NCBI RefSeq assembly: GCF_004336745.1
Contig: NZ_SJXD01000028.1
Location: 248,001 to 312,000 of the forward strand
From: Roseococcus sp. SYP-B2431
Lineage (GTDB): Bacteria > Pseudomonadota > Alphaproteobacteria > Acetobacterales > Acetobacteraceae
Length of the DNA: 64,000 nucleotides
Reading direction: 5' to 3'
A program made the translations under genes and the position numbers. Within the stretch, counting starts at the first letter, position 1. Each line of letters starts with the position of its first letter. The notes below the pieces were generated by a model. It was not told where the DNA came from. It saw nothing but the letters and a program-made list of their open reading frames with translations, and made no database searches. This document shows, piece after piece, positions 51,497 through 60,735 of the stretch.

Positions 51497-53061
51497 GAAC
51501 TGCGCCGCAGGTTCCACAGCATCGGATTGGGCGCTTGCAGCACGCCCGTCAGGTCCGCACGGAAGGCGGTGCGCAGCCGGAACAGCCCCGTCGGCGCGAT
51601 CGGCACCGCGTCCCAGAGCAGATCCTGCAGCCGTTTCATGGCCAGGTCCTGCGCCGCCACGTCCGGCGCCTGCACCCAGGCCGAGACCTGTTCCTCGACC
51701 CCGGCATCCTCCGGCCAGCCCGGCCAGGCGGCGGCGCCGTTCATGCGGATGGTCCAGCTCACCGCGGGGTTGGCGATGGTCGCCGCCGGGCCGTTGGTGT
51801 TGTGCAGATGCCACCCGCCCTGGGCCGGCGGCGCGCGGTTGGCGCGGCGGGCGATGATGGTGGCCCAGTCGCTCTCCACCGCCTCCATGTTCACGCCGAG
51901 CCGCCGCATCAGATCCACCGTGAGGCGGCCCTGCTGGGTGACGGCGGGAAAGTCGCTCGGATTGATGTGGATGATGGGCTCGCCCCTGTAGCCCGCCTCG
52001 CGCAGGGCGGCGCGTGCGCGCTCCATCGCGGCCTCGCCGCGCGCGGCCGGGGCGGATTCCACGACATTCGGCAGGCCGCAGGGGAACATGGCGTGGCATT
52101 CCTGCCAGTCCTGCGGCAGGGCCACCGCCTGCATGAAGTCCGGCTGCACGATCACGTCGCGGATCGCGCGGCGGAGGCGGACGTCGTTGAAGGGCGGGTG
52201 CAGGTGGTTGAAACGCAGGAAGCCGAGGAAGCCGTTTGGATCGTAGATCTGCGTCTTCGTGTTGCGGTCGCGCTCGAGGACGGGAACGAGGTCGGGCAGC
52301 GGGTATTCGATCCAGTCGATCTCGCCGGTGCGCAGCGCGGCCGCGGCGGTGCCGCCGTCGGGAATCCAGATGATCTCCAGCCGGTCGAAATGCACGCGCT
52401 TGCCCCCGGCGGCCGCCTCGGCCGGCTCCTCGCGGGGGACGTAGTGCTCGTTGCGGAGATAGGCGGCGCGGGCGCCCTGGACGAATTCGCCGGGCAGGAA
52501 CTTCCAGGGGCCGCTGCCCACGGCCTCGGCGATGGGGCGGTCGGCGGGCTGCGCGGCCAGCCGCTCGGGCATCATGAAGCAGGGCGAGGAGCCGGGCTTG
52601 GCCAGCGCATCGAGCAGCGCCGGGAAAGGGCGGTGCAGACGGAAGAGGATCGTCCGGTCGTCCGGCGCGGCGAGCTCGGCGGTGGCCTGCATCAGCACCT
52701 GGCCGAAGCCGTCGCGGACGGCCCAGCGGCGGATGCTCGCCACGCAGTCGCGCGCGCGGACGGGCTCGCCGTCATGGAAGCGCAGGCCCTCGCGCAGGGT
52801 GATGCGCCAGGTGAGCGCGTCGGCGGAGACCTCGTGGCCCGCCGCCATCTGCGGATGCGGGCGCAGCGCGCGATCGGCGCCGTAGAGCGTGTCGAAGACG
52901 CAATAGGCGTGGGTGGTGACGATGGTCGTCGGATTGAAGATCGGGTCGAGCACGGCGAGCCCGGCCTGCGGCATGAAGCGCAGCGTGCGGGCGCGGGCGC
53001 TCTGGGCATAGGCGGGCGCGGCCAGCAGCGCCGGCGCCATCAGCAGGGAACGACGGTCCAT
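51493..53061 (-). CDS. Family 5 ABC solute-binding protein under TPP riboswitch control
   Basis: The 522-residue exported protein is a peptide/opine/nickel-type family 5 extracellular binding protein. The signal is MDRRSLLMAPALLAAPAYAQ. The mature part starts RTLRFMPQAGLAVLDPIFNPTTIVTTHAYCVFDTLYG and has LTWRITLREGLRFHDGEPVRARDCVASIRRW, the family signature. Start ATG 53061 has GGAGG six bases upstream. A TPP riboswitch lies 54 bases further upstream, so expression should fall when thiamine pyrophosphate is plentiful. It therefore probably binds thiamine, a precursor or a thiamine-containing peptide-like compound (inference). No permease or ATPase genes are adjacent. Confidence 0.9.
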   Translation of the reverse strand: MDRRSLLMAPALLAAPAYAQSARARTLRFMPQAGLAVLDPIFNPTTIVTTHAYCVFDTLYGADRALRPHPQMAAGHEVSADALTWRITLREGLRFHDGEPVRARDCVASIRRWAVRDGFGQVLMQATAELAAPDDRTILFRLHRPFPALLDALAKPGSSPCFMMPERLAAQPADRPIAEAVGSGPWKFLPGEFVQGARAAYLRNEHYVPREEPAEAAAGGKRVHFDRLEIIWIPDGGTAAAALRTGEIDWIEYPLPDLVPVLERDRNTKTQIYDPNGFLGFLRFNHLHPPFNDVRLRRAIRDVIVQPDFMQAVALPQDWQECHAMFPCGLPNVVESAPAARGEAAMERARAALREAGYRGEPIIHINPSDFPAVTQQGRLTVDLMRRLGVNMEAVESDWATIIARRANRAPPAQGGWHLHNTNGPAATIANPAVSWTIRMNGAAAWPGWPEDAGVEEQVSAWVQAPDVAAQDLAMKRLQDLLWDAVPIAPTGLFRLRTAFRADLTGVLQAPNPMLWNLRRSS

Positions 53062-53067
53062 CCATTT

Positions 53068-53086
53068 CCTCCATGCGGCGCGGAGG
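53068..53086 (-). promoter_or_regulatory. Hairpin masking the Shine-Dalgarno site of the binding-protein gene
   Basis: On the minus strand CCTCC (53082-53086) can pair with the Shine-Dalgarno GGAGG (53068-53072) across nine bases. It lies between the TPP aptamer and the ATG. This fits the translational expression platform commonly used by TPP riboswitches in proteobacteria. The pairing is seen; its control by TPP is inferred. Confidence 0.55.
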
Positions 53087-53114
53087 CACGGGACGGAATG
53101 CATCGGGGATGCGC

Positions 53115-53200
53115 ACCAATCCCTTCGCCGGTCCGAACCGGATCAGGTTCCAGGGCTCGCGGGATGACGTCCCGCCTCTCAGCGCCCGTTCCCGATCCCG
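53115..53200 (-). ncRNA. TPP riboswitch (thi-box)
   Basis: Read on the minus strand, the element has the conserved CTGAGA (53178-53183). A stem-loop GCGGGA..TCCCGC follows, then CCCTG with the invariant GAACCTGATC (53141-53150), and then CCGGTTCGGACCGGCGAAGGGA. Order and spacing are those of the thiamine pyrophosphate aptamer. It lies upstream of the family 5 binding-protein gene in the same orientation and downstream of the UPF0314 gene. Outer stem limits are approximate. Confidence 0.92.
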
Positions 53201-53340
53201 CCTGGCCGCCGCCTTTCGGCGGGCGGGCATGGCGGACCGGGCGGTAGGCGCTCACCCAGGTGACGCAGGAGACATGCGCCGGGGCGCGGCCACTGTCCAG
53301 ATGCCGGGTGCCGCGGGAAGGCCGCGGCCGAGGGTGGCGG

Positions 53341-53919
53341 TCAGCCGCCCGCCTGCCAGGCCTTCACCGCATCCAGCGGCCAGAGCAGCATCAGCACATT
53401 GAGCGTGAGGTTGTCGCGGATCATCCAGGCCACGCCGATCTCGAAGACGAGCACGAGCGCCACCGAGGCCCAGACGGGCAGCCGCGCCGCGAGCCAGAAG
53501 CCCAGCCACATGGCCAGGATGTCGCTGACGGAATTGAGGACGCTGTCGCCGAAGTAGTCGAGGGCGATCGTCGCCTCGCGGTAGCGGTTGATGACCGCGT
53601 TGGTGTTCTCCGCGATCTCCCAGGCGGCCTCGACGATGGTGGCGATCGCCAGCCGCGGCAGCAGCCCCAGCCGCCGCGCGACGAGGTGCAGCGCGCCATA
53701 GAACAGGATGCCGTGGATGATGTGCGACGGCGTGTACCAGTCGGTGATGTGCTGCGAATTCTCGGAGCTGACGACCACCCCGTGCCACAGCTTCACCGTG
53801 CCGCAGGTGCAGATGGGCACGCGGCCCATCCAGAGCAGGATGGCCGCCGTGACGGCGACCATCCCTATCAGGATCGCGACCCAGGCACCCCTGGAAGGGC
53901 GATTCACCGCCCCGGCCAA
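53341..53919 (-). CDS. UPF0314/DUF2585 membrane protein
   Basis: The 192-residue membrane protein has about five hydrophobic segments. It contains [39 protein letters not shown] and [36 protein letters not shown], the signatures of UPF0314 (DUF2585), found in alphaproteobacteria. Function is unknown. The His and Glu residues in the conserved segments could bind metal. It lies 37 bp downstream of the ThDP enzyme on the same strand and upstream of the riboswitch. Confidence 0.87.
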   Translation of the reverse strand: MAGAVNRPSRGAWVAILIGMVAVTAAILLWMGRVPICTCGTVKLWHGVVVSSENSQHITDWYTPSHIIHGILFYGALHLVARRLGLLPRLAIATIVEAAWEIAENTNAVINRYREATIALDYFGDSVLNSVSDILAMWLGFWLAARLPVWASVALVLVFEIGVAWMIRDNLTLNVLMLLWPLDAVKAWQAGG

Positions 53920-53956
53920 GATGGCCTCCGGGGATCGCGCTCGTGGCGCGAAATCT

Positions 53957-55498
53957 TCAGATCAGGAACTCGATCAGGAAGGGCGCATCCTGCGAAAGGC
54001 TCTGCGACACCAGGTCCGCCAGCTCCTCCAGCGTCGAGGCCGTCGCGGCGCCCACGCCCATGCCGTTCGCCAGCTTCACCCAGTCGATATCCGGATTGCC
54101 CAGGTCGAGCATCTGCATCGCCGTCGGGCCCGGATTGGCGCCGACGTTCTGGTACTCGCCGATCAGGATCTGGTACTTGCGGTTGGAGAGCACGATCGTG
54201 GTGATCGGCAGCTTCTCTCGCGCCTGGGTCCAGAGCGCCTGCACCGTGTACATGCCCGAGCCGTCGGCCTGCAGCGCGATCACGCGGCGCCCGCCGCCGC
54301 CGATCGCCGCGCCCACCGCCACGGGGAAGCCGTAGCCGATGGCGCCGCCGCGGTTCTGCAACCAGTCGTGCTTCGGCGCGCAATGCGTCAGGGGCGAAAG
54401 GCCACGGCCATAGGTCACGGACTCGTCGACGATGATCGAATCCTCCGGCATCAGCGCCGCGATCACGCGGGCCAGCCCCTCGGGCGAGGGCGCGCCGCGC
54501 GGCAGCTCCGGCTTCGGGCCGTTGTCCGGCATCGCGACCTTCGGCGCGCCCAGCTCCTCGGCCAGCGCCGTCAGCGCCGTGACCGCGTCCTGCTCCTGGC
54601 GCGTCAGCACGGTGATCTCGGCCTTCGGCGGATAATGGAGCGACGGGTAGTTCGGATAGCCGAAGAAGCCGACCGGCGCCTTGGAGCCGACCAGGATGAT
54701 CTGCTCGTAGTCCTTCAGCCGCGCGATCGCGGCATCCGGCGGATAGGGCACGCGGTCGAGCTGCATACGGCCCTGGCCGCGCGCGATCTTGGCGTTGGAG
54801 GTCTCGGCCAGGATATGCGCGCCAGTATGGGCGATCACGCGCTGGGCCTGGAGCTGCGCCGCCTCGGTCAGCGCCGTCGGGCCGCCGAGCAGGATCAGCA
54901 CGTTCTTCTTCTCGCGCAGCACCTTCGCGGCATTGCGGATGGCATGCGCCTCGGCCTGCGGCGTGGCGGGCACGGGCAGCGCCTCGGCGACCACGCCCCC
55001 ATCGTCCCAGCAGGTGTCGGAGGGGCAGATCAGCGTCGCCACCTGGCCGGGCGAGGTCTTCGCCGCCTGGACGGCGACGGCCACGTCGGCGCCGATCTCG
55101 CTGGCCTTGGCGCTGGTCCGCGTCCAGGCGGAGACGCCGCGCGCGAAGCCCTCGGTATCGGCGGTCAGCGGCGCATCGAGCGGGCGGTGATAGGTCGCCT
55201 GGTCGCCCACGCAGTTCACGATGCCCGAATGCGCGCGGCGCGCGTCGTGCAGGCCGGCGAGGCCGTTGGCGAGGCCCGGGCCGCAATGCAGCAGCGTGAC
55301 GGCCGGCTTGCCCGCGGTGCGCCAGTAGCCGTCGGCGGCTCCCGTCACCACATTCTCCTGCAGGCCGAGCACGCAGCGCATCCCGGGCACGCGGTCGAGC
55401 GCCGCGACGAAGTGCATCTCACTGGTGCCGGGATTGGCGAAACAGACATCGACGCCGCTCTTCAGCAGGCTGTGCACCAGGCTTTCCGCACCGTTCAC
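53957..55498 (-). CDS. ThDP-dependent enzyme of the acetolactate synthase/benzoylformate decarboxylase family
   Basis: The 513-residue enzyme uses thiamine diphosphate. The N-terminal PYR domain has GLQENVV with the catalytic Glu48. A middle FAD/nucleotide-like domain follows. The C-terminal PP domain has [14 protein letters not shown] ... SNRKYQ, the ThDP/Mg motif (GDGS...N variant). It lacks the acetolactate synthase regulatory partner gene, and its short length is nearer benzoylformate decarboxylase or the unassigned acetolactate synthase large subunit-like proteins. It cleaves a 2-oxoacid; the exact substrate is unknown. The TPP-controlled gene nearby is consistent with cofactor demand but not linked by operon. 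Confidence 0.87.
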   Translation of the reverse strand: MNGAESLVHSLLKSGVDVCFANPGTSEMHFVAALDRVPGMRCVLGLQENVVTGAADGYWRTAGKPAVTLLHCGPGLANGLAGLHDARRAHSGIVNCVGDQATYHRPLDAPLTADTEGFARGVSAWTRTSAKASEIGADVAVAVQAAKTSPGQVATLICPSDTCWDDGGVVAEALPVPATPQAEAHAIRNAAKVLREKKNVLILLGGPTALTEAAQLQAQRVIAHTGAHILAETSNAKIARGQGRMQLDRVPYPPDAAIARLKDYEQIILVGSKAPVGFFGYPNYPSLHYPPKAEITVLTRQEQDAVTALTALAEELGAPKVAMPDNGPKPELPRGAPSPEGLARVIAALMPEDSIIVDESVTYGRGLSPLTHCAPKHDWLQNRGGAIGYGFPVAVGAAIGGGGRRVIALQADGSGMYTVQALWTQAREKLPITTIVLSNRKYQILIGEYQNVGANPGPTAMQMLDLGNPDIDWVKLANGMGVGAATASTLEELADLVSQSLSQDAPFLIEFLI

Positions 55499-55606
55499 GC
55501 GTAATCTCCCTATGGGGCGGCGGGCTCGCGGCCCCCCGTGATTGTCCTATGGACGCCGCGCGCAGCCTGGGCCGAAGATGCCGAATCGGCAAGATGGGGG
55601 ACGTCC

Positions 55607-56068
55607 ATGGCGCATTCGCTGCCGCGCAAGATCCTGCTCTACGGCTTCGTCGCCGGAGTGCTCGGCATGGCCGCCTTCCACCAGGGCACGCTGCACATCA
55701 TGCACCACCATGCGGGGAGGATTCCGGGCGCGGCCGAGCTCTTCGGGGCCTTTCCCCGCGCCTACAGCTTCGCGCGCACCGGCCCCTTCGGCATGCCCTG
55801 GCTGGCCTTCCTGCTGATCCAGGGCGGGCTTTGGGGAATCGTGATCGGCGCGCTGCTGCGCGCGACCTCCTTCCCCGACCTGCCCTTCGGCTTCGTCTTC
55901 GGCGCGGTGGTGATCACCGCCGTGGAGCTGCTCGTCATCCCGGCGCTGATGGGCCGCCCGCCGGTCACCAGCCCCGGCTCCCAGCTCCTGGCCCGCATGG
56001 CGCTGCTGAACGGCGCGCTCGGCTTCGGGACGGTCTTCTTCCTGCGGCCCTTCGCCCTCCGCGGATGA
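55607..56068 (+). CDS. Small multi-spanning membrane protein, unknown function
   Basis: The 153-residue protein has four hydrophobic stretches: [72 protein letters not shown] and [18 protein letters not shown] His cluster (HIMHHHAGR) follows the first helix. I do not recognise a named family. ATG 55607 is preceded by GGGGGA. The gene overlaps mobA by four bases, so it is cotranscribed with it. Confidence 0.7.
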   Translation: MAHSLPRKILLYGFVAGVLGMAAFHQGTLHIMHHHAGRIPGAAELFGAFPRAYSFARTGPFGMPWLAFLLIQGGLWGIVIGALLRATSFPDLPFGFVFGAVVITAVELLVIPALMGRPPVTSPGSQLLARMALLNGALGFGTVFFLRPFALRG

Positions 56069-56652
56069 GCCGCGCCGATACCTGCGGCGTCATCCTCGCC
56101 GGGGGGCTGTCGCGGCGCATGGGCGGCGGCGACAAGCCGCTGCGCGAACTCGGCGGCCGGCCGATGCTGGCACGGGTGATCGAGCGGCTGGCGCCGCAAT
56201 GCGCGGAGCTGGCGATCAATGCCAATGGCGACCCGGCGCGCTTCGCGGGTTTCGGCCTGCCGGTCTGGCCGGACACGCTCCCCGGCCATCCCGGGCCTCT
56301 GGCCGGCATCCTGGCCGCGCTGGAATCCTCTCCGCTGCCCTGGGTGGCGACGGTCACGGGCGACGCCCCCTTTCTCCCGCCGGACCTCGTGGAGCGCCTC
56401 CACGCCTCAGGCGCAGCGCTCGCCTGCGCGGCCTCGGCGGGACGGGTTCATCCGCCGGTGGGGCTCTGGCCGCGGCGGCTGGCCGGGGAGCTGCGCGCGG
56501 CGATCCTGGACGGCGAGCGGCGGGTCGGCGCCTGGGCCGCGAGGCACGGCGTCGCGACCGTGGAATGGGAGGGCGATCCCTTCTTCAACGTGAACACGCC
56601 GGAGGAGCTGGCAGAGGCGGCGCGGCGGCTGCGCGAACCGCCGCCCTCGTGA
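56065..56652 (+). CDS. mobA: Molybdenum cofactor guanylyltransferase
   Basis: The 195-residue enzyme joins GMP to molybdopterin to make the bis-MGD cofactor of DMSO reductase-family enzymes. [29 protein letters not shown] is the GTP-binding start. [17 protein letters not shown] carries the Mg-binding Asp, and [17 protein letters not shown] is the family C-terminus. Its ATG overlaps the preceding stop codon. No molybdoenzyme is in the window. Confidence 0.95.
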   Translation: MSRADTCGVILAGGLSRRMGGGDKPLRELGGRPMLARVIERLAPQCAELAINANGDPARFAGFGLPVWPDTLPGHPGPLAGILAALESSPLPWVATVTGDAPFLPPDLVERLHASGAALACAASAGRVHPPVGLWPRRLAGELRAAILDGERRVGAWAARHGVATVEWEGDPFFNVNTPEELAEAARRLREPPPS

Positions 56653-56683
56653 CACGTTGTCCCCGGCGAGGGGGAAGGATGCC

Positions 56684-56878
56684 ATGCTTCGCGCCGCGCT
56701 GATCTGCCTGTTCCTTTCGGTGCTGCTGGGGAGCTTCGCCTGGTGGGGCCTCTTCACGGCAGCGGGAAACCAGGCCTTTGACGAGATGGACGGGATGATC
56801 CCCTTCGCGGCGGGCGTGCTGGGCGCCTTCCTGGCCATCTCCGCGGCCCTTGCCTGGGGTCTCTCGATGCGGCGCTAG
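56684..56878 (+). CDS. Small two-helix membrane protein
   Basis: The 64-residue frame starts at ATG 56684 behind GGGGGAAGG. It has two hydrophobic helices (LRAALICLFLSVLLGSFAWWGLF and MIPFAAGVLGAFLAISAALAWGL). No family recognised. It ends convergently with ccmI, sharing four bases. The clear ribosome binding site and two good helices support coding. Confidence 0.6.
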   Translation: MLRAALICLFLSVLLGSFAWWGLFTAAGNQAFDEMDGMIPFAAGVLGAFLAISAALAWGLSMRR

Positions 56879-57666
56879 GGCAGCCCGTCGAGGCTCTGCT
56901 GGACCGCCGCGCGCCAGGGCGCATCCGCCGGCGCGTCGGCCAGCAGCGCGCGCCACGTCGCCCGCGCCTCCTCCGGCTGCCCCGCGCGGGCCTGCGCGAG
57001 GCCCTTGAGGAAGCGCAGCCGCGGATCTGGCTGCGTCTCCAGGCTGCGGTCGATCCAGGTCAGCGCGCTTGCCGCCTCCCCGCGCTCGATCTCCACCTCC
57101 ACGAAGCGAATGGCCAGGCCCAGGTCGAAGCGGGCCTCCAGCGCGCGGCGATAGGCGGCGGAGGCCTCGGCCAGCCGTCCGCGCGTGCGCTCCGCATTGC
57201 CCAGCAGGATGAAGCCCTGGCGCCCGGATTCCGTTGCGGGATCGGCGGTGCGCAGGCGCTCGCGGAGCTGGGTGATGATCGCGTCGTCGGCGGCATCCGC
57301 CTGCCGGCGCTCGCTGAGCGTGGCCGAGCGCATCTCCGGGAAGCCGCGGTCGAGATAGAGGATCACGCCGGCGACCGGGATCAGGACCAGCGCGCCCAGC
57401 AGCAACGGCGAGGCGCGCGTCTCCGACGGTGGCGCCGCGGCGGCCGGGGCGGCGAGCAGGCGGCGCTGCACCTCCAGCGTCGCGGCCTTGTGCGAGGCCT
57501 CGTCGAGCCTTCCTTCCGCGCGCTGCGAGTCGAGCTCTGCGAGCTGCGCGTGGAACAGCGCGAGATGCGCCTCGCCCCGGCTGCGCGGGGCGGGCGGGCG
57601 CAGCGCGGCCCAGGCGAGCGGCGAGAGGATCAGCGCGGCCGCGAGGGCCAGGGCAAGCCAGGTCAC
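56875..57666 (-). CDS. ccmI: Cytochrome c maturation protein CcmI
   Basis: The 263-residue protein has two membrane helices (MTWLALALAAALILSPLAWAAL and PLLLGALVLIPVAGVILYLDRGFP). The loop LALFHAQLAELDSQRAEGRLDEASHKAATLEVQRRLL lies between them, followed by periplasmic TPR-like repeats (ILLGNAERTRGRLAEASAAYRRALEARFD). CcmI chaperones apocytochrome c to the haem ligation complex. It is the last gene of the ccm operon and overlaps ccmH by four bases. Confidence 0.93.
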   Translation of the reverse strand: MTWLALALAAALILSPLAWAALRPPAPRSRGEAHLALFHAQLAELDSQRAEGRLDEASHKAATLEVQRRLLAAPAAAAPPSETRASPLLLGALVLIPVAGVILYLDRGFPEMRSATLSERRQADAADDAIITQLRERLRTADPATESGRQGFILLGNAERTRGRLAEASAAYRRALEARFDLGLAIRFVEVEIERGEAASALTWIDRSLETQPDPRLRFLKGLAQARAGQPEEARATWRALLADAPADAPWRAAVQQSLDGLP

Positions 57667-58190
57667 GCGCGCGGCTCGCCTGTACGCTGCGCGGCCGATT
57701 CACCCTTCGGCGGAAGAACGCCGAAGCGATCGGACGCCAGGCGCTCCGCCAGGCGTGCCTGCTCGGCCTCGGTGAGCTCCGCGACGGCCGTGGGCTGCCG
57801 GCGCCGCAGGCGCCAGATGGCGAAGAGCCCGCCCAGCAGCGCCAGCACGGGCGTGGCCCAGAGCAGCAGGGTGGCGAGCCGGACGGGCGGGCGCAGCAGC
57901 ACGAAATCGCCGTAGCGGTCGTGCACAAAGCGGACCACCTCCTCATCCGAGGCGCCCCGCGCGACCTGCTCGCGCACGATGCGGCGGAGGTCGCGCGCGA
58001 GCTCCGCCTCGCTGTCCTCGATGGACTGGTTCTGGCAGACGAGGCAGCGCAGCTCGCGGCCGATCTCTCTTGCGCGCGCCTCGGCGGCCGGGTCCGGCAG
58101 GCGGCCGGCAACCGGCGCCGTCGCGACCTGGGCCATGGCGGGCAGCGACGCCGCGAGCAGCAGCGCGCACAGGCGGAGCGGCCGGCCCAT
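57663..58190 (-). CDS. ccmH: Cytochrome c maturation protein CcmH
   Basis: The 175-residue periplasmic thiol oxidoreductase has a signal peptide (LCALLLAASLPAMA). The active-site LRCLVCQNQSIEDSEAELARDLR follows, with the CXXC pair, and then one C-terminal membrane helix (LATLLLWATPVLALLGGLFAIW). It keeps the CXXCH thiols of apocytochrome c reduced for haem attachment. Start ATG 58190 overlaps the dsbE stop codon by one base. It lacks the fused CcmI part seen in E. coli CcmH. Confidence 0.95.
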   Translation of the reverse strand: MGRPLRLCALLLAASLPAMAQVATAPVAGRLPDPAAEARAREIGRELRCLVCQNQSIEDSEAELARDLRRIVREQVARGASDEEVVRFVHDRYGDFVLLRPPVRLATLLLWATPVLALLGGLFAIWRLRRRQPTAVAELTEAEQARLAERLASDRFGVLPPKGESAAQRTGEPRA

Positions 58191-58771
58191 CAGGCGTTCT
58201 CGAGCGAGCGCAGCAGCGGGACGACGCTCGCCGTCATCACCTCGGGCGTGATGGGCCCCGCCCAGCGCCAGCGGATCACGCCGTGGCGGTCGAGCACATA
58301 GGTCTCCGGCACGCCGTAGACGCCCCAGTCGATGGCGATCCGGCCCGGCACGTCGACCCCCAGCCGCGCGAAGGGATTGCCGTGGCGCGCGAGGAAGCTG
58401 CGCGCATCGGGCTCGCGGTCCTTGTAGTTGATGCCCAGGATGGGCACGCCCTGGCGGTGCAGCGCCATGAGTTGCGGATGCTCGACGATGCAGGGCGCGC
58501 ACCAGCTCGCCCAGAAGTTCACGAGGACCGGCTTGCGGAAGAGCCGCAGATCCGGCGAGGCGAGCGGCGGCAGGTCCACGCCGTCGAGGCCCGGCAGCGA
58601 GAATTCCGGCGGGTTCTTGCCGAGCAGCGCGGATGGCACGCCGCGCGGGTTGAAGCTGCCGTCGCCCAGGCCGCGCAGCATGGCCCAGAAGCCCAGGCCG
58701 GCCACGCCCGCCACGGCGAGCGGCGCGTAGAGCATCAGCTTCCGGCGGGAGGGTTTTGCGAGCTCGCTCAC
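58190..58771 (-). CDS. ccmG: Thiol:disulfide interchange protein DsbE (CcmG)
   Basis: The 193-residue membrane-anchored thioredoxin has one N-terminal helix (LMLYAPLAVAGVAGLGFWAML) and the active site FWASWCAPCIVEHPQL. GINYKDREPDARSFLARHGNPF and WGVYGVPETYVLDRHG are CcmG-specific. It reduces CcmH/apocytochrome c disulfides in the periplasm. It overlaps ccmF by four bases and ccmH by one. Confidence 0.96.
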   Translation of the reverse strand: MSELAKPSRRKLMLYAPLAVAGVAGLGFWAMLRGLGDGSFNPRGVPSALLGKNPPEFSLPGLDGVDLPPLASPDLRLFRKPVLVNFWASWCAPCIVEHPQLMALHRQGVPILGINYKDREPDARSFLARHGNPFARLGVDVPGRIAIDWGVYGVPETYVLDRHGVIRWRWAGPITPEVMTASVVPLLRSLENA

Positions 58772-60735
58772 GCCGTCACCTCGGCTTCTCGCCGCTTCGC
58801 CGCCGGTGCGGCGATGCGCACGCGGCGGTCGCTGAGCGAGAGCGCGCCGCCCAGCGCCATGACGAAGGCACCGAGCCAGATCCAGGGCGCGAGCGGATTG
58901 TTGTGCAGGCGCAGCACCGCCTGGCCTTCATGCTCCTCGCCGAGCACGGCGTAGAGGTCACGCAGGAGATTGGTGTGGATAGCGGCCTCGGTGGTGGTGG
59001 TCCGGCCCTGCGGGAAGAAGCGGCGCGAGGGCTCCATGACGCGCACGGGGCGCCCGTCGCGCAGCAGCGTGACGGTGGCGCGGCGCGCGGTGAAGTTCGG
59101 GCCGGTCGCATCCCGCACGCCGTCCAGCCGCCATTCGTAGCCGGCGAATTGCGTCGATCCGCCGGGGGGAAGCGCGGCGAGATGATCCGTGGCCAGGCCC
59201 ATGCCCGAGATGCCCAGCAGTGTGACGCCCACCCCCGCATGCGCGACGGCGGCGCCCCAGGCCGAGCGCGGCAGGCCGCGCGCGCGGTGCAGCACGTTGG
59301 CGAGGCGCGTGCGGCCGAGGCCGGCGCGGTCCGCGATGTCGGCCGCCGCGCCGCCGATCAGCCAGAAGGCGCAGGCGAAGCCGAAGGCCGGCAGCACATG
59401 CCACCCCGCGACGGCGAGGCTCAGCACGAAGGCCAGCAGCGCGAGGCAGGCCGCCCACCAGAGCCGCTGCAGCACGGGCCAGAGCGACGCGCGCTTCCAC
59501 GGCATCATCGGCCCGATCGCCATGCCCGCGATCAGCGGCAGGGCCAGCGGCGCGACGGCGCTGTTGAAGAAGGGCGGGCCGACCGAGATCATCTGGCCCG
59601 TCAGCAGGTCGAGGAAGAGCGGGTAGAGCGTGCCCACCAGCACCACCGCGCAGATCGAGCAGAGCAGCAGGTTGTTCAGCACCAGCGATCCCTCGCGCGA
59701 GACCGGCGCGAAGATCCCCGTCGGCGCCATGGCCGGCGCGCGCCAGGCGAAGAGCAGGAAGGCGCCCGCGATGTAGATCGCGAGCAGGACCAGGATGAAG
59801 ACGCCGCGCGAGGGGTCGGAGGCGAAGGAATGCACGCTGTTCAGGATGCCCGAGCGCACCAGGAAGGTGCCCAGCAGCGAGAGCGCGAAGGCGAGCAGCG
59901 CCAGCAGCACCGTCCAGATCTTCAGTGCCTCGCGCTTCTCGACCACGATCGCCGAATGCACCAGCGCGGTGCCAGCGAGCCAGGGCAGCAGCGAGGCGTT
60001 CTCCACCGGATCCCAGAACCAGTAGCCGCCCCAGCCGAGCTCGTAATAGGCCCACCAGGAGCCGATCGCGATGCCGAGCGTCAGGAAGGACCAGGCGGCC
60101 AGCGCCCAGGGCCGCACCCAGCGCCCCCAGGCCGCGTCCACCCGCCCCTCGATGAGGGCGGCGACGGCGAAGGCGAAGGTCACCGCGAAGCCGACATAGC
60201 CGGCGTAGAGCAGCGGCGGATGCACCGCGAGGCCGAAATCCTGCAGCAGCGGATTGAGGCCGTTGCCGTCGCGCGGCGGAGGCCAGACGCGCTCGAAGGG
60301 GTTGGAGGTGAGGAGGATGAAGGCGAGGAAGCCGAGCGAGATGGTGCCCAGCACCGCGATCGCCCGCGCCTGCAAGGCCGAGGGCAGCCCGCGCCCGAAG
60401 CCGGCGACCGCGGCGGCGCAGGCCGCCAGCACCAGCACCCAGAGGACCATCGAGCCCTCGTGATTCCCCCAGGTGCCGCTGATCTTGTAGATCATCGGCT
60501 TGGCGGAATGGCTGTTGGCGACGACATTGGCGACCGTGGTGTCGTTGGTCGCATAGCTCCAGATGAGCGAGGCGAAGGCGACGGCCACCGCGAGGAAACC
60601 GGCGATCGCCAGCGGCGCCGCCGAGCCCATCAGCCGGCTGTCGCCGCGCTGCGCGCCGACCAGCGGCAGCACGGATTGCGCGACGGCGAGCATCGCCGCC
60701 AGGATCAGCGCGAAATGGCCAAGCTCGGGGATCAC
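58768..60735 (-). CDS. ccmF: Cytochrome c haem lyase CcmF
   Basis: The 655-residue membrane protein with many helices ligates haem to apocytochrome c. The WWD haem-handling domain is WAYYELGWGGYWFWDPVENASLLPWL. The conserved His residues of the family flank it (GNHEGSMVLWVL, LAVHPPLLYAGYVGF). Length is normal. It overlaps ccmE upstream and dsbE downstream by four bases each. Confidence 0.97.
   Translation of the reverse strand: MIPELGHFALILAAMLAVAQSVLPLVGAQRGDSRLMGSAAPLAIAGFLAVAVAFASLIWSYATNDTTVANVVANSHSAKPMIYKISGTWGNHEGSMVLWVLVLAACAAAVAGFGRGLPSALQARAIAVLGTISLGFLAFILLTSNPFERVWPPPRDGNGLNPLLQDFGLAVHPPLLYAGYVGFAVTFAFAVAALIEGRVDAAWGRWVRPWALAAWSFLTLGIAIGSWWAYYELGWGGYWFWDPVENASLLPWLAGTALVHSAIVVEKREALKIWTVLLALLAFALSLLGTFLVRSGILNSVHSFASDPSRGVFILVLLAIYIAGAFLLFAWRAPAMAPTGIFAPVSREGSLVLNNLLLCSICAVVLVGTLYPLFLDLLTGQMISVGPPFFNSAVAPLALPLIAGMAIGPMMPWKRASLWPVLQRLWWAACLALLAFVLSLAVAGWHVLPAFGFACAFWLIGGAAADIADRAGLGRTRLANVLHRARGLPRSAWGAAVAHAGVGVTLLGISGMGLATDHLAALPPGGSTQFAGYEWRLDGVRDATGPNFTARRATVTLLRDGRPVRVMEPSRRFFPQGRTTTTEAAIHTNLLRDLYAVLGEEHEGQAVLRLHNNPLAPWIWLGAFVMALGGALSLSDRRVRIAAPAAKRREAEVTA

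Noticed and set aside
51412-53247. Open frame of 611 codons on the plus strand opposite the family 5 binding protein
   Set aside because: Arg/Gly/His-rich antisense shadow; it also runs through the TPP riboswitch, which reads on the minus strand.
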